DNA of 64,000 bases from Brachycybe producta (GCA_036925085.1 JAUPFP010000047.1:1191001-1255000); one strand, 5' to 3'. Positions 8,574 through 20,199 are shown, counted from the first letter of the stretch. Translations and numbers: made by a program. Notes: generated from the sequence alone by a model not told the origin.

Positions 8574-10983
8574 CTATGAACGCGGTGTTGCCTCTGTTGC
8601 AGCTGTTTCAGTTTGCGGTTTGTATGCTTCGAGTTCATCACTTTTCTTTTTCATGTTATTTACACATTTAGTATGTAGCTTCCAATTGCAACATAATTCC
8701 GGAATACATAGTGCGAGAACCACGAAGTTGATTACAGTAGCATATAAAAACAGTGGTAATGCGGTTAATATAGACAACACAACATTGTCGCCTTTATTAT
8801 AATAGACGGATCGATCAAAAGGGTGTTTTATTGGCCATTTTTTCAATCTTTCATCTTCAAGAAGTAACAAATCCGTTGTTTCTTTAAGTTTGTTGTCGAA
8901 ATTACTGATGTCAGTCTGTGTGGTCTGGTCAGTAGTTCCATTAGTTTTCCTGTTTTCTGTGGTAATATGTTTTCAAAATTATAAATCACTTCAAATTTGT
9001 AATTATTTTATATTAATTAAACTGATACCAGCTGATTTGTTGGTTGAAACACCCATGTAGAAGGTGTATTCCAATGATTTTTTGGTTAGTGCTTCTTGGT
9101 TAGTGCTTCTTGGTTTGTGTCATTGCCGTTTGTGTTGTGGATGGTTGAGTAAGGCAGGATTACATTTCCGGACACCTTTAAAAGTTTAAACAACATTGTA
9201 CTTTATATGGTTGAAACTTTTGTGAAATATTTATCCACAAGACTCGAAATAAAAATGAAAAAGACAATCAAATTTTTAAAGTCAGATTTTTTTAATTGCT
9301 TCTAACGGGACTGGCTCACTACAGCTAACTGGGTCACTACAGCTACCAGGCTCACTACAGCTACTAGGGTCACTACAGCTACCAAAAAGAAAATATAGAC
9401 CTTTTTTTCATCAAAAGGGTCACTACAGCTACCGAGGGTCACTACAGCTACCAAAAAATATAGGCCTTTTTATTTATCAATACGTTTAGTTTAGATTACA
9501 TTCGGTTCAGTTAGGTTGCATTATGTTCGATTAGGTTGCATTATGTTCGATTAGGTTTCATTATTTTCGATTAGGTTTCATGAAACTCGGTAAGGTTCGG
9601 TTAGGTTTGGTTAGGAATGGATCGGTAAGGTTTGGTTAGGTTTGGTTAGGATCGGTTAGGTTTGGTTAGGTTTGGTTAGGTTTGGTTAGGATCGGTTAGG
9701 TTTGGTTAGGATCGGTTATTTTTGGTTAAGATCGTTAAGGTTCGGTAAGGTTTCATTATGTAAGGTTCGGTTAGGTTAGGGGAAAGGGTTATTTTTTTTA
9801 GCTGTAGTGACGAGAAAGTGATAAAAAAGGTCCATATTCTGTTCCCCTATTTTTTGGTAGCTGTAGTGACCCTTTTGATGAACAAAAGGTCTATTAATTT
9901 TTTTGGTAGCTGTAGTGACCCAAGTAGCGGTTCTCCCCTTAGTAGCGCTTGTGAGCCTTGGTAGCTGTAGTGACCCCCAACCTAAATACCAAATATCAAT
10001 TCTTATTTTCCGTCCATGAATTTTTCTATGTAATTCTGGAATTTTTGATTATTTTTGCAATGTGAAAATCCGGTTGGGGGTCACTACAGCTACCAAGGCT
10101 CACAAGCGCTACTAGGGGAGAACCGCTACTTGGGTCACTACAGCTACCAAAAAAATTAATAGACCTTTTGTTCATCAAAAGGGTCACTACAGCTACCAAA
10201 AAATAGGGGGACAAAATATAGACCTTTTTAATCACTTTCTCGTCACTACAGCTAAAAAAATAACCCTTTCCCCCTAACCTAACTGAACCTAACCGATCCT
10301 AACCGAACCTAACCGAACCTTACCGATCCATTCCTAACCAAACCTAACCGAACCTTACCGAGCTTAATGAAACCTAATCGAAAATAATGAAACCTAATCG
10401 AACATAATGAAACCTAATCGAACATAATGAAACCTAACTGAACCGAATGTAATCTACACTAAACGTATTGATAAATAAAAAGGCCTATATTTTTTGGTAG
10501 CTGTAGTGACCCTCGGTAGCTGTAGTGACCCTTTTGATGAAAAAAGGTCTATATTTTCTTTTTGGTAGCTGTAGTGACCCTAGTAGCTGTAGTGAGCCTA
10601 GTAGCTGTAGTGAGCCTGGTAGCTGTAGTGACCCAGTTAGCTGTAGTGAGCCAGTGTATGTAAGCAATATGGTAAATATGCGGATGTGAGAAGAACGGGT
10701 TGCCTTTGAAAATCTTCACACTGAGCATTCAAAATAATTAATATTTAAATCGTGAATTATATGATGTTCTCATATCAGTTTTGGACTTTCTGTTAAGATT
10801 TTTTAACAGTACCGGTAATTCAGGTAAAGCAGGGTAGAAAAAATACTAATATGACTTTCAACACGTTGAACTTCATATAAAAGTCTAAAATTGTATGGAA
10901 CCTACCTCAACTGATGAATACGATGACAGGTTAATTGTTGTCAGGCAAAATATAGTGATGCTTAAAAGCAATGCGGAGTCCAT
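8574..10983 (-). pseudogene. Family copy 2: small signal-peptide membrane protein, frameshifted
   Basis: Exon 1 (10,906-10,983, 26 codons, MDSALLLSIT), exon 2 (9,029-9,175) and exon 3 (8,574-8,956) keep the same splice sites as copy 1. Exon 2 is 147 bp, against 133 in copy 1, because of a 14-bp direct duplication (TTAGTGCTTCTTGG on the plus strand, about 9,086-9,113). This shifts the frame and brings a stop within a few codons. Exon 3 is intact and longer than in copy 1, with the membrane helix, CIPELCC and a basic then Thr-rich tail. Intron 1 is enlarged by a fold-back element. Unless splicing skips exon 2, this copy cannot make the full protein. Confidence 0.65.
9310..10655. mobile_element. 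Fold-back element with nested inverted 17-bp repeats
   Basis: The two halves are inverted copies around a spacer of about 85 bp (9,986-10,071). Each arm begins and ends with clusters of a unit close to GGGTCACTACAGCTACC in opposite orientations, separated by TTAGG-like DNA, so each arm folds on itself as well. I count about 21 units. It sits in intron 1 of family copy 2 and is absent at the matching place in copy 1, where the flank GCTTCTAAC continues normally. No coding capacity and no clear target duplication. Confidence 0.75.
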
Positions 10984-11885
10984 CTTCTGTTATTGGTTAG
11001 TGCCTTTGGTTAGTAAAACAAACGCTAATCGAAAATACTCAACTTTATATTATAAAATTCAATATATAAGCGCCCTTAACAATGAAAATGTAATTTTTTT
11101 TTCCTTTACAGGTGTTTTTTTTGCTTTTTGTATCACATGTCGATCATGCACTTTGTTCGGCTTCGATAAAAAAGATAATTGTAACATTTAGCATACTTGT
11201 AATATTTTTTTGAGAAAACATTTGTCAAATTTGTGTCGTTTTAAATTTTTTTTAAGTCAGTGACAATTTAATCATAACAATTTATTTACTAACAACAAAA
11301 TATTAAAAATAGTACGTTTTTAAAGTGGAAACGCCAGTCAAACTTTTGATTATGCTATCCTAGGAGAAATGTTAGTGTTTTAGAAACTAGAATTGTCGTT
11401 CAATCACTCAATAACTATTTTCGTTTATGACATATTATCCTCTTATCTCAGTTTGAAAAATGACACAAATTTAAGCAGATGATACTTTTAATTTTTTTTT
11501 CATAAAAAGTTTTTATTTTGAAAAATATTAAAATGAATATAAGCAACCCTTAAATGATTGGGCTGCCCTTCAAATTTATAAAACATTTTTAAGTTTCTCT
11601 TAATTTTGTTTTTGGAATATTACGATGAAAATTTTATAATTCAAAATAACGTTTCAAACAACTTATGGTGGTTTCGATAGTTTCTAAAACTATTGATAGT
11701 ACTATCGGTTGCTCATGGGGGCCTTTGAGTTTAGAACAGTTTCTAGGGGCCTCGGTGTTTCAAGAACATCCGAGGGGCACCTTAACAATATCAACAAACC
11801 CCTCTCTGTAACTCTTAAACCCAAGACATCTCAAGAAAAGTACTTCTGAATATACAAATATATACAGTGCTTAATTATATATATA

Positions 11886-12425
11886 CTAGTGGGGTAACCC
11901 GTCATAAATGACGGGAGCAAAATTCACAGTGCCCATCATTTTATGACATCAGAACAAGTAACAAACCAATTAGAAATTAATGACGTTCACAAAAGGGCTG
12001 AGCAAAAGAAATTCTAATGCTGGGCACAGTTGCCTGTGAGAAACTGTAGTTTAATTTTGTTACTATTATCCCCTCCCCTTTTTATATTTGAAAGAGAAAA
12101 TGAGTTTTTCATTTTCTCTGGTGTGCGGATGCGCGTCGTTTGTTCCTTTTTTACTCCTTTCATTTCAATTTCAGTCACCCCCTCTCACTTTTTCCCCTCC
12201 ACGTTTCTCTCTCTCTTTCTCTCTCTCTCCCCCTTTCTATCCTTTCCAACCTTTTCCCCACGCCAATTTAATATCAAGGGGTTCTTGGATTGGAAGAATG
12301 AAACATATAGTTGACCTTGAGAAAAAAAAGCGGTTCATTTCATTTAAATTTATATAAATTCCAACATTGTTTGTGTACAGCGTTAGATCACAGACAAAAT
12401 TAAACACAGAAAGACGGGGCTTAAT
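11886..12425 (-). mobile_element. Helitron-like copy A
   Basis: Read on the minus strand it ends in a hairpin (CCCGTCAT...ATGACGGG), then TTACCCCA and CTAG followed by a host T, as at a Helitron 3' end. It contains the shared core (CTCAAGGTCAACTAT and a purine-rich strand). The 5' limit is approximate. It stands head to head with copy B. Confidence 0.55.
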
Positions 12426-12802
12426 ATTATCGGAATTTATATACATTTAAATAAATGAAGAAATGAACCTCTTTTTTTATCAAGGTCAACTATAGGTTGC
12501 ACCCTTCCCATTCAAGAACCCCATAATATTAAAATGGAGAGGGGGAAAGGTTGGAAAGTGTAGAGGAAGGGGGGAGAGAGAGAGAGAGAAACGTGGAGGG
12601 GGAAAAAGTGGGCGGGGTGACTGAAATTGGAGAGGAGAAAGGTTGAAAAGTGTAGAGGGGGAAAGAAAAACGTGGAGGGAGAACAAAGTGGGAGGGGGTG
12701 ACTGAAATTGAATTGAAATGAAAGGAGTAAAAAAAGGAAACAACGACGCGCATGCGCACTGTGAAGTTTGCTCCCGTCATTTATGACGGGTTACCCCACT
12801 AG
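12426..12802 (+). mobile_element. Helitron-like copy B
   Basis: Same family in plus orientation, with the hairpin and CTAG end at 12,799-12,802. Together with copy A it forms an inverted pair of about 900 bp. Confidence 0.55.
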
Positions 12803-12819
12803 TTATATATATATATATA

Positions 12820-13130
12820 ATAAGCCAGGTCTGTGTGTGTGTGGCTGTGTGTGTCACAAAAAACCTTGAAGCACATCGGAATTTATATAAATTTAAATGA
12901 ATAAATGAACCACTTTTTTTTCTCAAGGTCAACTATAGGACCATGATATTAAATAGGAGAGGGGGAAAAGGTTGAAAAGTGTAGAGGGGAGAGAAAAACG
13001 TGGAGGGGAAAAAGTGGAAGGGGGAAACTGAAATTGAAATCAAAGGAGTAAAAAAAGGAAAAAACAACGTGCATGCACACAATTGCCTGTGAATTTTGCT
13101 CCCATCATTTATGACTTGTTACCCCACTAG
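12820..13130 (+). mobile_element. Helitron-like copy C
   Basis: Starts near AAGCCAGGTCTGTGTGTG after a TA-rich tract and ends with a mutated hairpin (CCCATCATTTATGACTTG) and CCCCACTAG at 13,130. Confidence 0.5.
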
Positions 13131-13277
13131 TATATATAATATTAAGCGCCGTCTGTGTGTGTAAAACCTAACCCTGTATAAACAAGGACAAAAACCTTGA
13201 AGCACGTCGGAATTTATATAAATTTAAATGAATAAATGAACCGCTTTTTTTTCTCAAGGTCAACTATATGTTGCACA

Positions 13278-13979
13278 GGGGCGACTGAATAAGCGCCAAA
13301 TTGAACAAACGCCAAACTGAATAAGCGCCAAATTGAACAAACGCCAAACTGAATAACCGCCAAATTTTTGGCTTTTATTCAGTTTGGCGTTTGTTCCATT
13401 TGGAGCTTATTCAGTTTGGCGTTTGTTCCATTTGGCGTTTATTCAGTTTGGCGGTTATTCAGGTTTTTTGTAAATTGTGATGGTCCAAATATTGTGAGCT
13501 TTTATAGACGTCAGACTGTGCAGATTTACAGCTAACCTAACCTAATCTAACCAATCCTAACCTAACCTAACCTAACCAAACCTAACCAAACCAAACCTAA
13601 TCTAACCAAACCAAACCTAACCTAACCAAACCTAACCTAACCTAACCAATCCTAACCTAACCTAACCAATCCTAACCTAACCTAACATAACCTAACCTAA
13701 CCAATCCTAACCTAACCATGTGTTTATCACATTTTGGCGGTTATTCAGTTTGGCGCTTGTTCAGTTTGGCGTTTGTTCCATTTGGTGCTTATTCAGTTTG
13801 GCGTTTGTTCCATTTGGCGCTTATTCAGTTTGGCGTTTGTTCCATTTGGCTTTTATTCAGTTTGGCGTTTGTTCCATTTGGCTTTTATTCAGTTTGGCGT
13901 TTATTCAGTTTGGCGTTTGTTCAATTTGGCGCTTGTTCAATTTGGCGCTTGTTCAATTTAGCGCTTGATCAGCGCCACC
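13278..13979. mobile_element. Fold-back element with 8-bp target duplication
   Basis: Flanked by GTTGCACA at 13,270-13,277 and again at 13,980-13,987. Its ends (GGGGCGACTGAATAAGCGCC on the left; on the right, read inward, GGTGGCGCTGATCAAGCGCT) are imperfect inverted repeats. Inside are tandem units of about 32 bp (GGCGTTTGTTCCATTTGG, TTATTCAGTTT), a left hairpin arm pair at about 13,279-13,461, and CCTAA-type DNA in the middle. An 8-bp duplication fits hAT-type transposition. Confidence 0.7.
13532..13718. repeat. Degenerate CCTAA (TTAGG-like) tract
   Basis: Repeated CCTAA units with interspersed CCAAT and CCAAA variants, lying inside a fold-back element. This is not a chromosome end, since unrelated DNA continues on both sides. 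Confidence 0.7.
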
Positions 13980-14242
13980 GTTGCACACTCCCCATCCAAG
14001 AACCCCATGATATTAAATTGGAGAGGGGAAAAGGTTGGAAAGTGTAGAAGGAGGGGAGAAAGAGAAACGTGGAGGGGGAAAAAGTGGGACGGGGTGACTG
14101 AAATTGAAATGAAAGGAGTAAAAAAGGAACAAACTATGCGCATGTGCTCACCACAGAAAATGAAACGCGCATTTTCTCTTTCAAATATAAAAAGGGGAGG
14201 GGATAATAGTAGCAAAATTAAACTAGAATTTATCAATTAAGT

Positions 14243-14342
14243 TAGAATTTCTTTTGCTCCGCCCTTTTATGAATGTCATCAATTTCTAATTGGGTTTGTT
14301 TTTTGGTCTGACAGCATAAAAGGGCGGAGGAAAAAAATTCTA
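14243..14342. mobile_element. Short copy of the CTCCGCCCTTTTATGA MITE
   Basis: A self-complementary stretch of about 100 bp (AGAATTTCTTTTGCTCCGCCC...GGGCGGAGGAAAAAAATTCT) that shares its core with the elements at 32,482-32,966 and 43,328-43,532. Nested in Helitron-like copy D. Confidence 0.4.
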
Positions 14343-14925
14343 ATGCTGGGCACAATTGCCTGTGAATTTTGCTCCCGTCATTTATGACGGGTTACCCCAC
14401 TAGTAATTTATATAAAAAAGTATAAATTATTCTGTGTTTTTTAAACAAAAGTTGTATAACAAAATATGTATTTTACAATAATCGTGCAGTAAGTTTCGAG
14501 GCAGCATAGGTGGATATCTATTACAATAAGTACTACCCTGTGTCCTTCAGTGTCATCCGCTCAGCAACTACATTGTTGGCACATATGCCAGAAATGCACA
14601 TTACGGTTTTTACCATGACAATGAAGCATTATAAACCACGTGCGCTCATTACCATGTTGTTTGGATGGATTTGCAAAAAATTGTATAGTGTGACGTTTCA
14701 TAAGCAAGCTGTCAAGCCTTAGTCGATTGTTTCCGAAACTTGGGGTACACGAGGTCTCGCAGGGCACACTTAACGCGGAACAACGAAATAAAAAATTCAT
14801 TATTTGTGAAATTAATATCATTTCCTAATTAGGGCTGACTTTCTCTAACTCTCCTTCACTTCCTCACTCCCTCCCTTTGTGCACGAATGTTCTCGGAAAC
14901 TACGCACTCTAGAATCGTGAAAATT

Positions 14926-16625
14926 AACCAGTAGTTTTGATTATGCTATCCTAGGAGAAATGTTAAAGTGTTTTAGAAACTAGAACACTTATCTCAGTTA
15001 TGAAAATGATACAAATTTAAGCAGATGATACTTTTAATTTTTTTCCATAAAAAGTTTTTATTTTGAAAAATATCAAAATGAATATAAGATACCCGAAAAT
15101 GATTGGGCTGCACTTCAAATTTATAAAACATTTTTAAGTTTCTCTTAATTTTGTTTATGGAATATTACGATAAAAATTTTATAATTCAAAATAAGATTTC
15201 AAACAACTGATGGTGCTGTCGATAGTTTGTAAAATTATCGATAGCAGTGGCGTATCTATGACTTGGTTGCGCCCCTCCCCCCCACGCCGCGTAAAATTTT
15301 GCGCTCCCCTCCTTGGGTGCTTAAAACGTTGTGCTCCCTTTAAGTCCCTCTCTACTTAGCCTCATACTGTGGAGGGGTGCTATTTTGATGAACGGCGGTT
15401 CAGTAGTAACAGTCGGAAGGTTCGGTTTAGTAAACTGAAGCTTGTTGCAGGGGGCCTGAGAGGCGCAGCCCTCCATTTTTTTTTTTGTTATTACATCTAA
15501 TTTGTCCATTTTTCCGACCTTTCCTCCCATTGAACAAATTAGGGAACAGTCGGAACATAGACTAATTAGATGTAATAACTCTAAAAAAATGGAGGGCTGC
15601 GTTCTTCAGGCCCTCTGCAACAAGCTTCATTTTACTAAACCAAACCTTCGGACTGTTCCTATTATTTTTCCGGCTGTTCGTACCGTTGTTCGGACCGTTC
15701 CACCGTTCATCAAAACAGCACCCCCTAAAAAAAATTCTATACACAATAAACGAAATGAAAGTCGATTTATTTTGGAAAATAACTGAATAAATTAAGTGAG
15801 TGATTCGAAATCACTTGCTTAATTTATTCAATTATTTTTGAAAATACATCGACTTTCATTTCTTTTTTTGCGCCACCAAACCTCCTGCGTCCCCCATCCG
15901 GCAATTGCGGGTCTGGCGGTTCCCTAGCTACGCCCCTGATTGATGATAGTACTATCGGTTGCTCAAAGGGGGCCTTCGAGTTTAGAACAGTTTCTAGGGG
16001 CCTCACTGTTTCAAGAACATTCGAGGGGGCACCTTAACAATTTTGACAAACCCCTCTCTTTATCTCTTAAACCAAAGACGTCTCAAGAAAAGTACTTCTG
16101 AATATACAAATATATACAGTAGATAATAATTTTTATAAAAAAGTATAAATGATTCTGTGTTTTTTTTAAACAAAAGTTTAACTTGATAATTTTTCTAATA
16201 TGTATTTTACGATAATATCATGCGATCTGAAACTGCATATGCAGTACTACTGCAGTAAGTGTCGAGGAAGCATAGGAGGACATCTATTACAATAAGTACT
16301 ACCCTGTGTCCTTCAGTGTCATCCGCTCAGCAACTGCATTGTTGGCACATATGCCAGAAATGCACATTTCGGTTTTTACAATGACAATTATAAACGACAT
16401 GTGCGCTCAATTCCATGTGGTTTGGATGGATTTGCAAACAACTCGCAGGGGACACGTAACGCAGAACAACGATATAAAAAATTGATTATTTGTGAAATTA
16501 ATATCATAATTTGTTAATTAGGGCTGAATCCCTCTATCTCTCCTTCACTTCCTACCTCCCTCCCTTTGTGCACGAATGTTCTCGGAAACTACACACTCTA
16601 GAATCGTGAAAATTAACCAGTATGC
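14926..16625. repeat. Duplicated block 3, lacking gene exons
   Basis: Starts with the same phrase (TTTTGATTATGCTATCCTAG) as 11,345 and ends with the phrase that closes block 2 (CTAGAATCGTGAAAATTAAC). It is therefore a tandem copy of the region upstream of the family gene, without exons. It holds a hAT-like insertion at 15,245-15,938. Confidence 0.65.
15245..15938. mobile_element. hAT-like MITE with internal palindromes
   Basis: Ends CAGTGGCGTATCTA and, inverted, CAGGGGCGTAGCTA. The uninterrupted block 1 reads ATTGATAG at this site; the flanks here are ATCGATAG and ATTGATGATAG, an imperfect 8-bp duplication. The interior contains two further inverted repeats (about 15,380-15,500 with 15,560-15,660, and 15,757-15,860). 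Confidence 0.6.
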
Positions 16626-17817
16626 TCATCTTTTAGATGGGCTCCTTGTTGGTATGCTACATTAGAATTTTCAATTTTTTTGTTTTGTTTTTTTCATTTT
16701 TTTGAAAAAACATCAAATTTCACCAGAACCCCTGAACACATAAAGTTGGATCTAGGAAAGCTTGCTTTTTTCAAAAAATAAATTAACCCACTTGGATAAT
16801 GGTAAAGGTCACCTTGGATCTCACAATTTACATTGGTAGCCGAATTGGTCATGTCCTTAGACCACCTAGATGGAGCATTAGCCATAGGAGCTGCTAAAAG
16901 ACAGTGGAACGAAGATGACTCAGCAGTTTATCCCAGGCATGGCATGTTTCACTGAGTGTTGCCCACAATCATGCGACAAGTACCTCTTCTCATGTTGGCC
17001 TCATGGTTTATTGCAGGCGCTCCATAAACCCCTATTAAGAGGCTGGGTAGACGCCACGGACGTCAATGAAGCGATATAAGGACTGGTATAATGGCCGATA
17101 TAGGGCGAAAAATTGTTTTTAAAATAAAAATGGTATGTCGTGAATAAGAAAACAAAAATAACGCTTTTTTGCAGTTTCGTCAGAATATGTACATCATTTT
17201 AGGTCTAATGACATTTTGTTGTAGGTGGCCAACCCACAAAAAATTAGGACCAAAAACTCAAAATTTGTTTCTAAAAAAAATCATAAATAAATAACTCCTG
17301 GGTAAATCAAATAAAATATACTGCATGTCTTTATCTCATTCCGTTGTTGAGTTGTTCGACCCACAAACTCGGGAATCCAAACATTCGGATAGACAGACAT
17401 CCTTTTTGGCCCCTTTTCTTGCATAATCCTATAGGTAAAAATTTAGAAAAGGAAAAACTGCAAATTTGCTATTTCATAATTATAGATACACTAATGAACT
17501 TTTCACTTTTATTATTGTGACAAAATAACATGCTGAACTCAGTAACATTAAAATTAATAAAGTATACACACTGCATAAGGCTATCACTATCACACCAGTC
17601 AAAGATGGAATTTTGTTCTAGTATATTTATAAATTACTTAATTTTATAATTATTTTTTCTTTGATGTAATTATTTGAATTTAATGGAAAGAAGAAAAAAA
17701 TCTTAACGGTGAAAAAATGGGTAATGTGTTTTGGATATTTTTGTGGAATCACTCAAAGCTGGAGATGGGGCCATGTGCTAGAGCCTGTTTGTTGTTTATA
17801 AGCGTTTTATTTTATGA
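16626..17817. other. Spacer without a supported gene
   Basis: Contains a stretch (about 17,425-17,580) similar to 3,880-4,040, the DNA just right of the left LTR element (shared phrase TTTCATAATTATAGAT). No other structure recognised. Confidence 0.5.
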
Positions 17818-18140
17818 CTAGTGGGGTAACCCATCATAAATGACGGGAGCAAAATTCACAGCGCATGCGCGTCGTTTTTTCCTTTTTTTACTCACTTTTT
17901 CACTTCAATTTCAGTTTCCCCCTTCCACTTTTTTCCCCTCCACGTTTCTCTCTCTCTCCCCCCTACACTTTCCAACCTTCCCCCCCCCCCCCTCTACTAT
18001 TTAATATCATGGTCATATAGTTGATCCTGAGAAGAAAAAAAAGTGGTTCATTTATTCATTTAAATTTATATAAATTCCGACGTGCTTCAAGGTTTGTTGT
18101 GACACACACAGCCACACACACAGATCTGGCTTAATATATA
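17818..18140 (-). mobile_element. Helitron-like copy E
   Basis: CTAG at 17,818-17,821, then the hairpin (one arm mutated), GCGCATGCGCGTCG, a pyrimidine-rich core, the AATTTATATAAATTCCGACG phrase, and GTCTGTG-type DNA in inverse beside a TA repeat. Confidence 0.55.
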
Positions 18141-18295
18141 TATATATATAATAATAATTCTACGAAAATTAGATGGACCATCCCTCACCTTTCCCTAGCG
18201 TGCTTATAAAATGTTAGGGGTTCACAAAAACACACCAAGTTCTAATAAGTCTAATAATGTAATGGCTTATATCGTAGTTTGAATTTGACTGCTAA

Positions 18296-18953
18296 TGCCT
18301 AGTTCTCACAACCTTCATGTAGTTCAGGCTAAGGACTTAGCTTATGTATAAGGATTGTGAAAACACACACTAGATGGTGGTCAATGTCAAATGTTAGCTT
18401 TGGTTAGGTAGCCTTGGTTACCCATATGTAGCCTACACATTATTTAGTGTGAATGCAAAACAAAGTTAACTTGATTGTACGCCACCTGGTGGTCATAATT
18501 CTGAATAGAAAATGGCGTCATTCATTTTCTATTTCCATTGTTAAACGTTTCAGTCTATTTTGTTAATTTATTAAAACAATTTAAAATTATCAATTGATCT
18601 TTATTCAATAATTACTTATTTCCATAAACTCTAAATCATCAACCTACCTACAATTAAAATATGTTGCATTTAGTGTGTTCAATGAAGAATCATGCAATTC
18701 AGTTTTGTTAAACAAGTATAGACAATATCAGCCATTTTCCCTCCAATTATGTATACATTATGCAGGCTATACACAGCACAATGTCCACACATAATGGCCA
18801 GTGCCAAATTTGTAAAAATGAAATAAATATGCTGTAGTGAGCGCCACCTTTAGGCAGGTCACGAAGCCCATATGTAGCTGCTCACATGTGAATACAGTCG
18901 TTTAGCCAAGGCTATTTTAGCCCGAGCTACAAGAAGGTTGTGAGAACTAGGCA
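18296..18953. mobile_element. Harbinger-like MITE
   Basis: Inverted ends TGCCTAGTTCTCACAACCTT and the matching AAGGTTGTGAGAACTAGGCA, flanked on both sides by TAA (18,293-18,295 and 18,954-18,956), as is usual for PIF/Harbinger elements. 658 bp, no ORF of note. Confidence 0.65.
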
Positions 18954-19173
18954 TAAGTGACATGTTTACTGGTTTTACAAATGGGGGCTCCCATTGGTCG
19001 AAAAGTTCGTAGCATACCTCCTAAATCTATCAATCTTGAGTATAAACTACAGGTGTTTCCGTTGACTTGAAAAACGTGATCTGTTAAATGTTGATGTCAC
19101 GGTGAGGTAGGCGAGTAGCGTACGTTTTGTCAGAAGTGTAATATAAATAGGGAAAACATGTATTTGAATAAGG

Positions 19174-19861
19174 TGTGAGCTTTTGACATCAACCAATATT
19201 TTATTACCAACCTTTAGATGACATTTTCTACTTTTCGTTTCTTCTCTGAGCAGTATGACACCTGCACAGAGAAGATCCGAGCTGTAGAGAGAGCTGGATG
19301 GAGATAGATTGTAGTCACTCTTCTGCATGGGGGTGAAATCGATGCAGGAGAGTGGCGGCCATCTCTCTCTCTTCCGGTTGATGCTGATATACATCTTCTC
19401 CATCGGTATTCCGACTAGAGAAGATGTTGTAGCTGCTGAGAATCGTATAGCTCCTGCCCTATGAAACCTCCGGCCTCTGAAGAGAAGTTATTAACATAAA
19501 GACATAGAGACAACGCTACTTCTTGTTACAACACTTTTATTCATTCCTTGTAAGAAGTACAGATACAAGGGTGAATAGTAATATACTAACTGTGAATCCT
19601 CAGGCCCATGATTTGGAATGTATCTCAAAAACAGGCAAAGGAAAGAACTTAGGAACAAAGAGGAACATGGTCCTTTTATACCTTGGACCTGTGTACACCT
19701 GCGAGGTGTAACCAGGTCCAAGTGACCATGGTCCTTTATGTATCAATCCGCCGCTTGGGCATGAGTCAGAAAGGTGAGTCAGAGAGGAGGGAGGGACGGT
19801 TGAGAGTTGTTTACCCCCCAGGCTATGGTTTTGGCGGGATCACGATTTACAGGGTGTTACA
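19174..19861 (-). repeat. 3' LTR of the complete LTR element
   Basis: 688 bp, almost identical to the copy at 28,549-29,237. A TATAAAAGG box on the minus strand (about 19,673-19,681) and an AATAAA signal further along (about 19,540) fit a promoter and polyadenylation site. Confidence 0.92.
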
Positions 19862-19880
19862 TACCCTCCAACTTTGCTTG
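19862..19880 (-). promoter_or_regulatory. Candidate polypurine tract
   Basis: On the minus strand the bases just before the 3' LTR read AAAGTTGGAGGGTA, mostly purines. The match is moderate. Confidence 0.45.
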
Positions 19881-20199
19881 GAGTACGTCCTCGTACTCCA
19901 GCCAAGGGTGGAAGGTTTTCAAGTTACGCAGCGGGGAGACATGGGTGGCTGAGGACTTACCGTGTACAGAGGTGGTTATGGAAAGGCACTGGCACCGAAG
20001 TGTCAGTGCCCTTTGAAAATGCAAATTCTGAAAATAAAAAGGCAAACACAATTAATACTCGCTGGGTGGCGAGTTCCTATGGAAATTTACAAGAAATACT
20101 TATTTATACATAAAGCAGTTATAACAGAATTCTTTTCTTTTTTTTTTATATTTTTCGAGCTCACCACCCCAATGGGCGGTGACCACACGGTTTTCTAAT

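Larger units (their letters stand above)
13134..14403 (+). mobile_element. Helitron-like copy D, interrupted
   Basis: Starts near GTCTGTGTGTG and ends with the hairpin and CTAG at 14,400-14,403. It is split by a fold-back element (13,278-13,979) with an 8-bp target duplication, and also contains a short Mutator-like MITE piece (about 14,243-14,342). Confidence 0.55.
8240..14925. repeat. Duplicated block 2, expanded by insertions
   Basis: Same order as block 1, but interrupted by a fold-back element in the gene's first intron (9,310-10,655) and by a cluster of Helitron-like copies (11,886-14,403). After the cluster the block resumes at 14,404 with the same TATAAAAAAGTATAAAT phrase that is uninterrupted in block 1, which shows that the cluster is an insertion. 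Confidence 0.7.

Noticed and set aside
9310-10655. CRISPR-like array of 17-bp repeats
   Set aside because: Spacers are not unique, orientation flips, the units belong to a palindrome, and the DNA is animal.
12030-12780. ORFs rich in Ser, Phe and Pro on both strands
   Set aside because: They translate the pyrimidine-rich core of the Helitron-like copies.
13532-13718. Telomere end
   Set aside because: The CCTAA repeat is degenerate, short and lies inside a transposon with normal DNA on both sides.
13718-14047. Plus-strand ORFs in three frames (FGVCSIW-type repeats)
   Set aside because: All are translations of the 32-bp tandem unit of a fold-back element.
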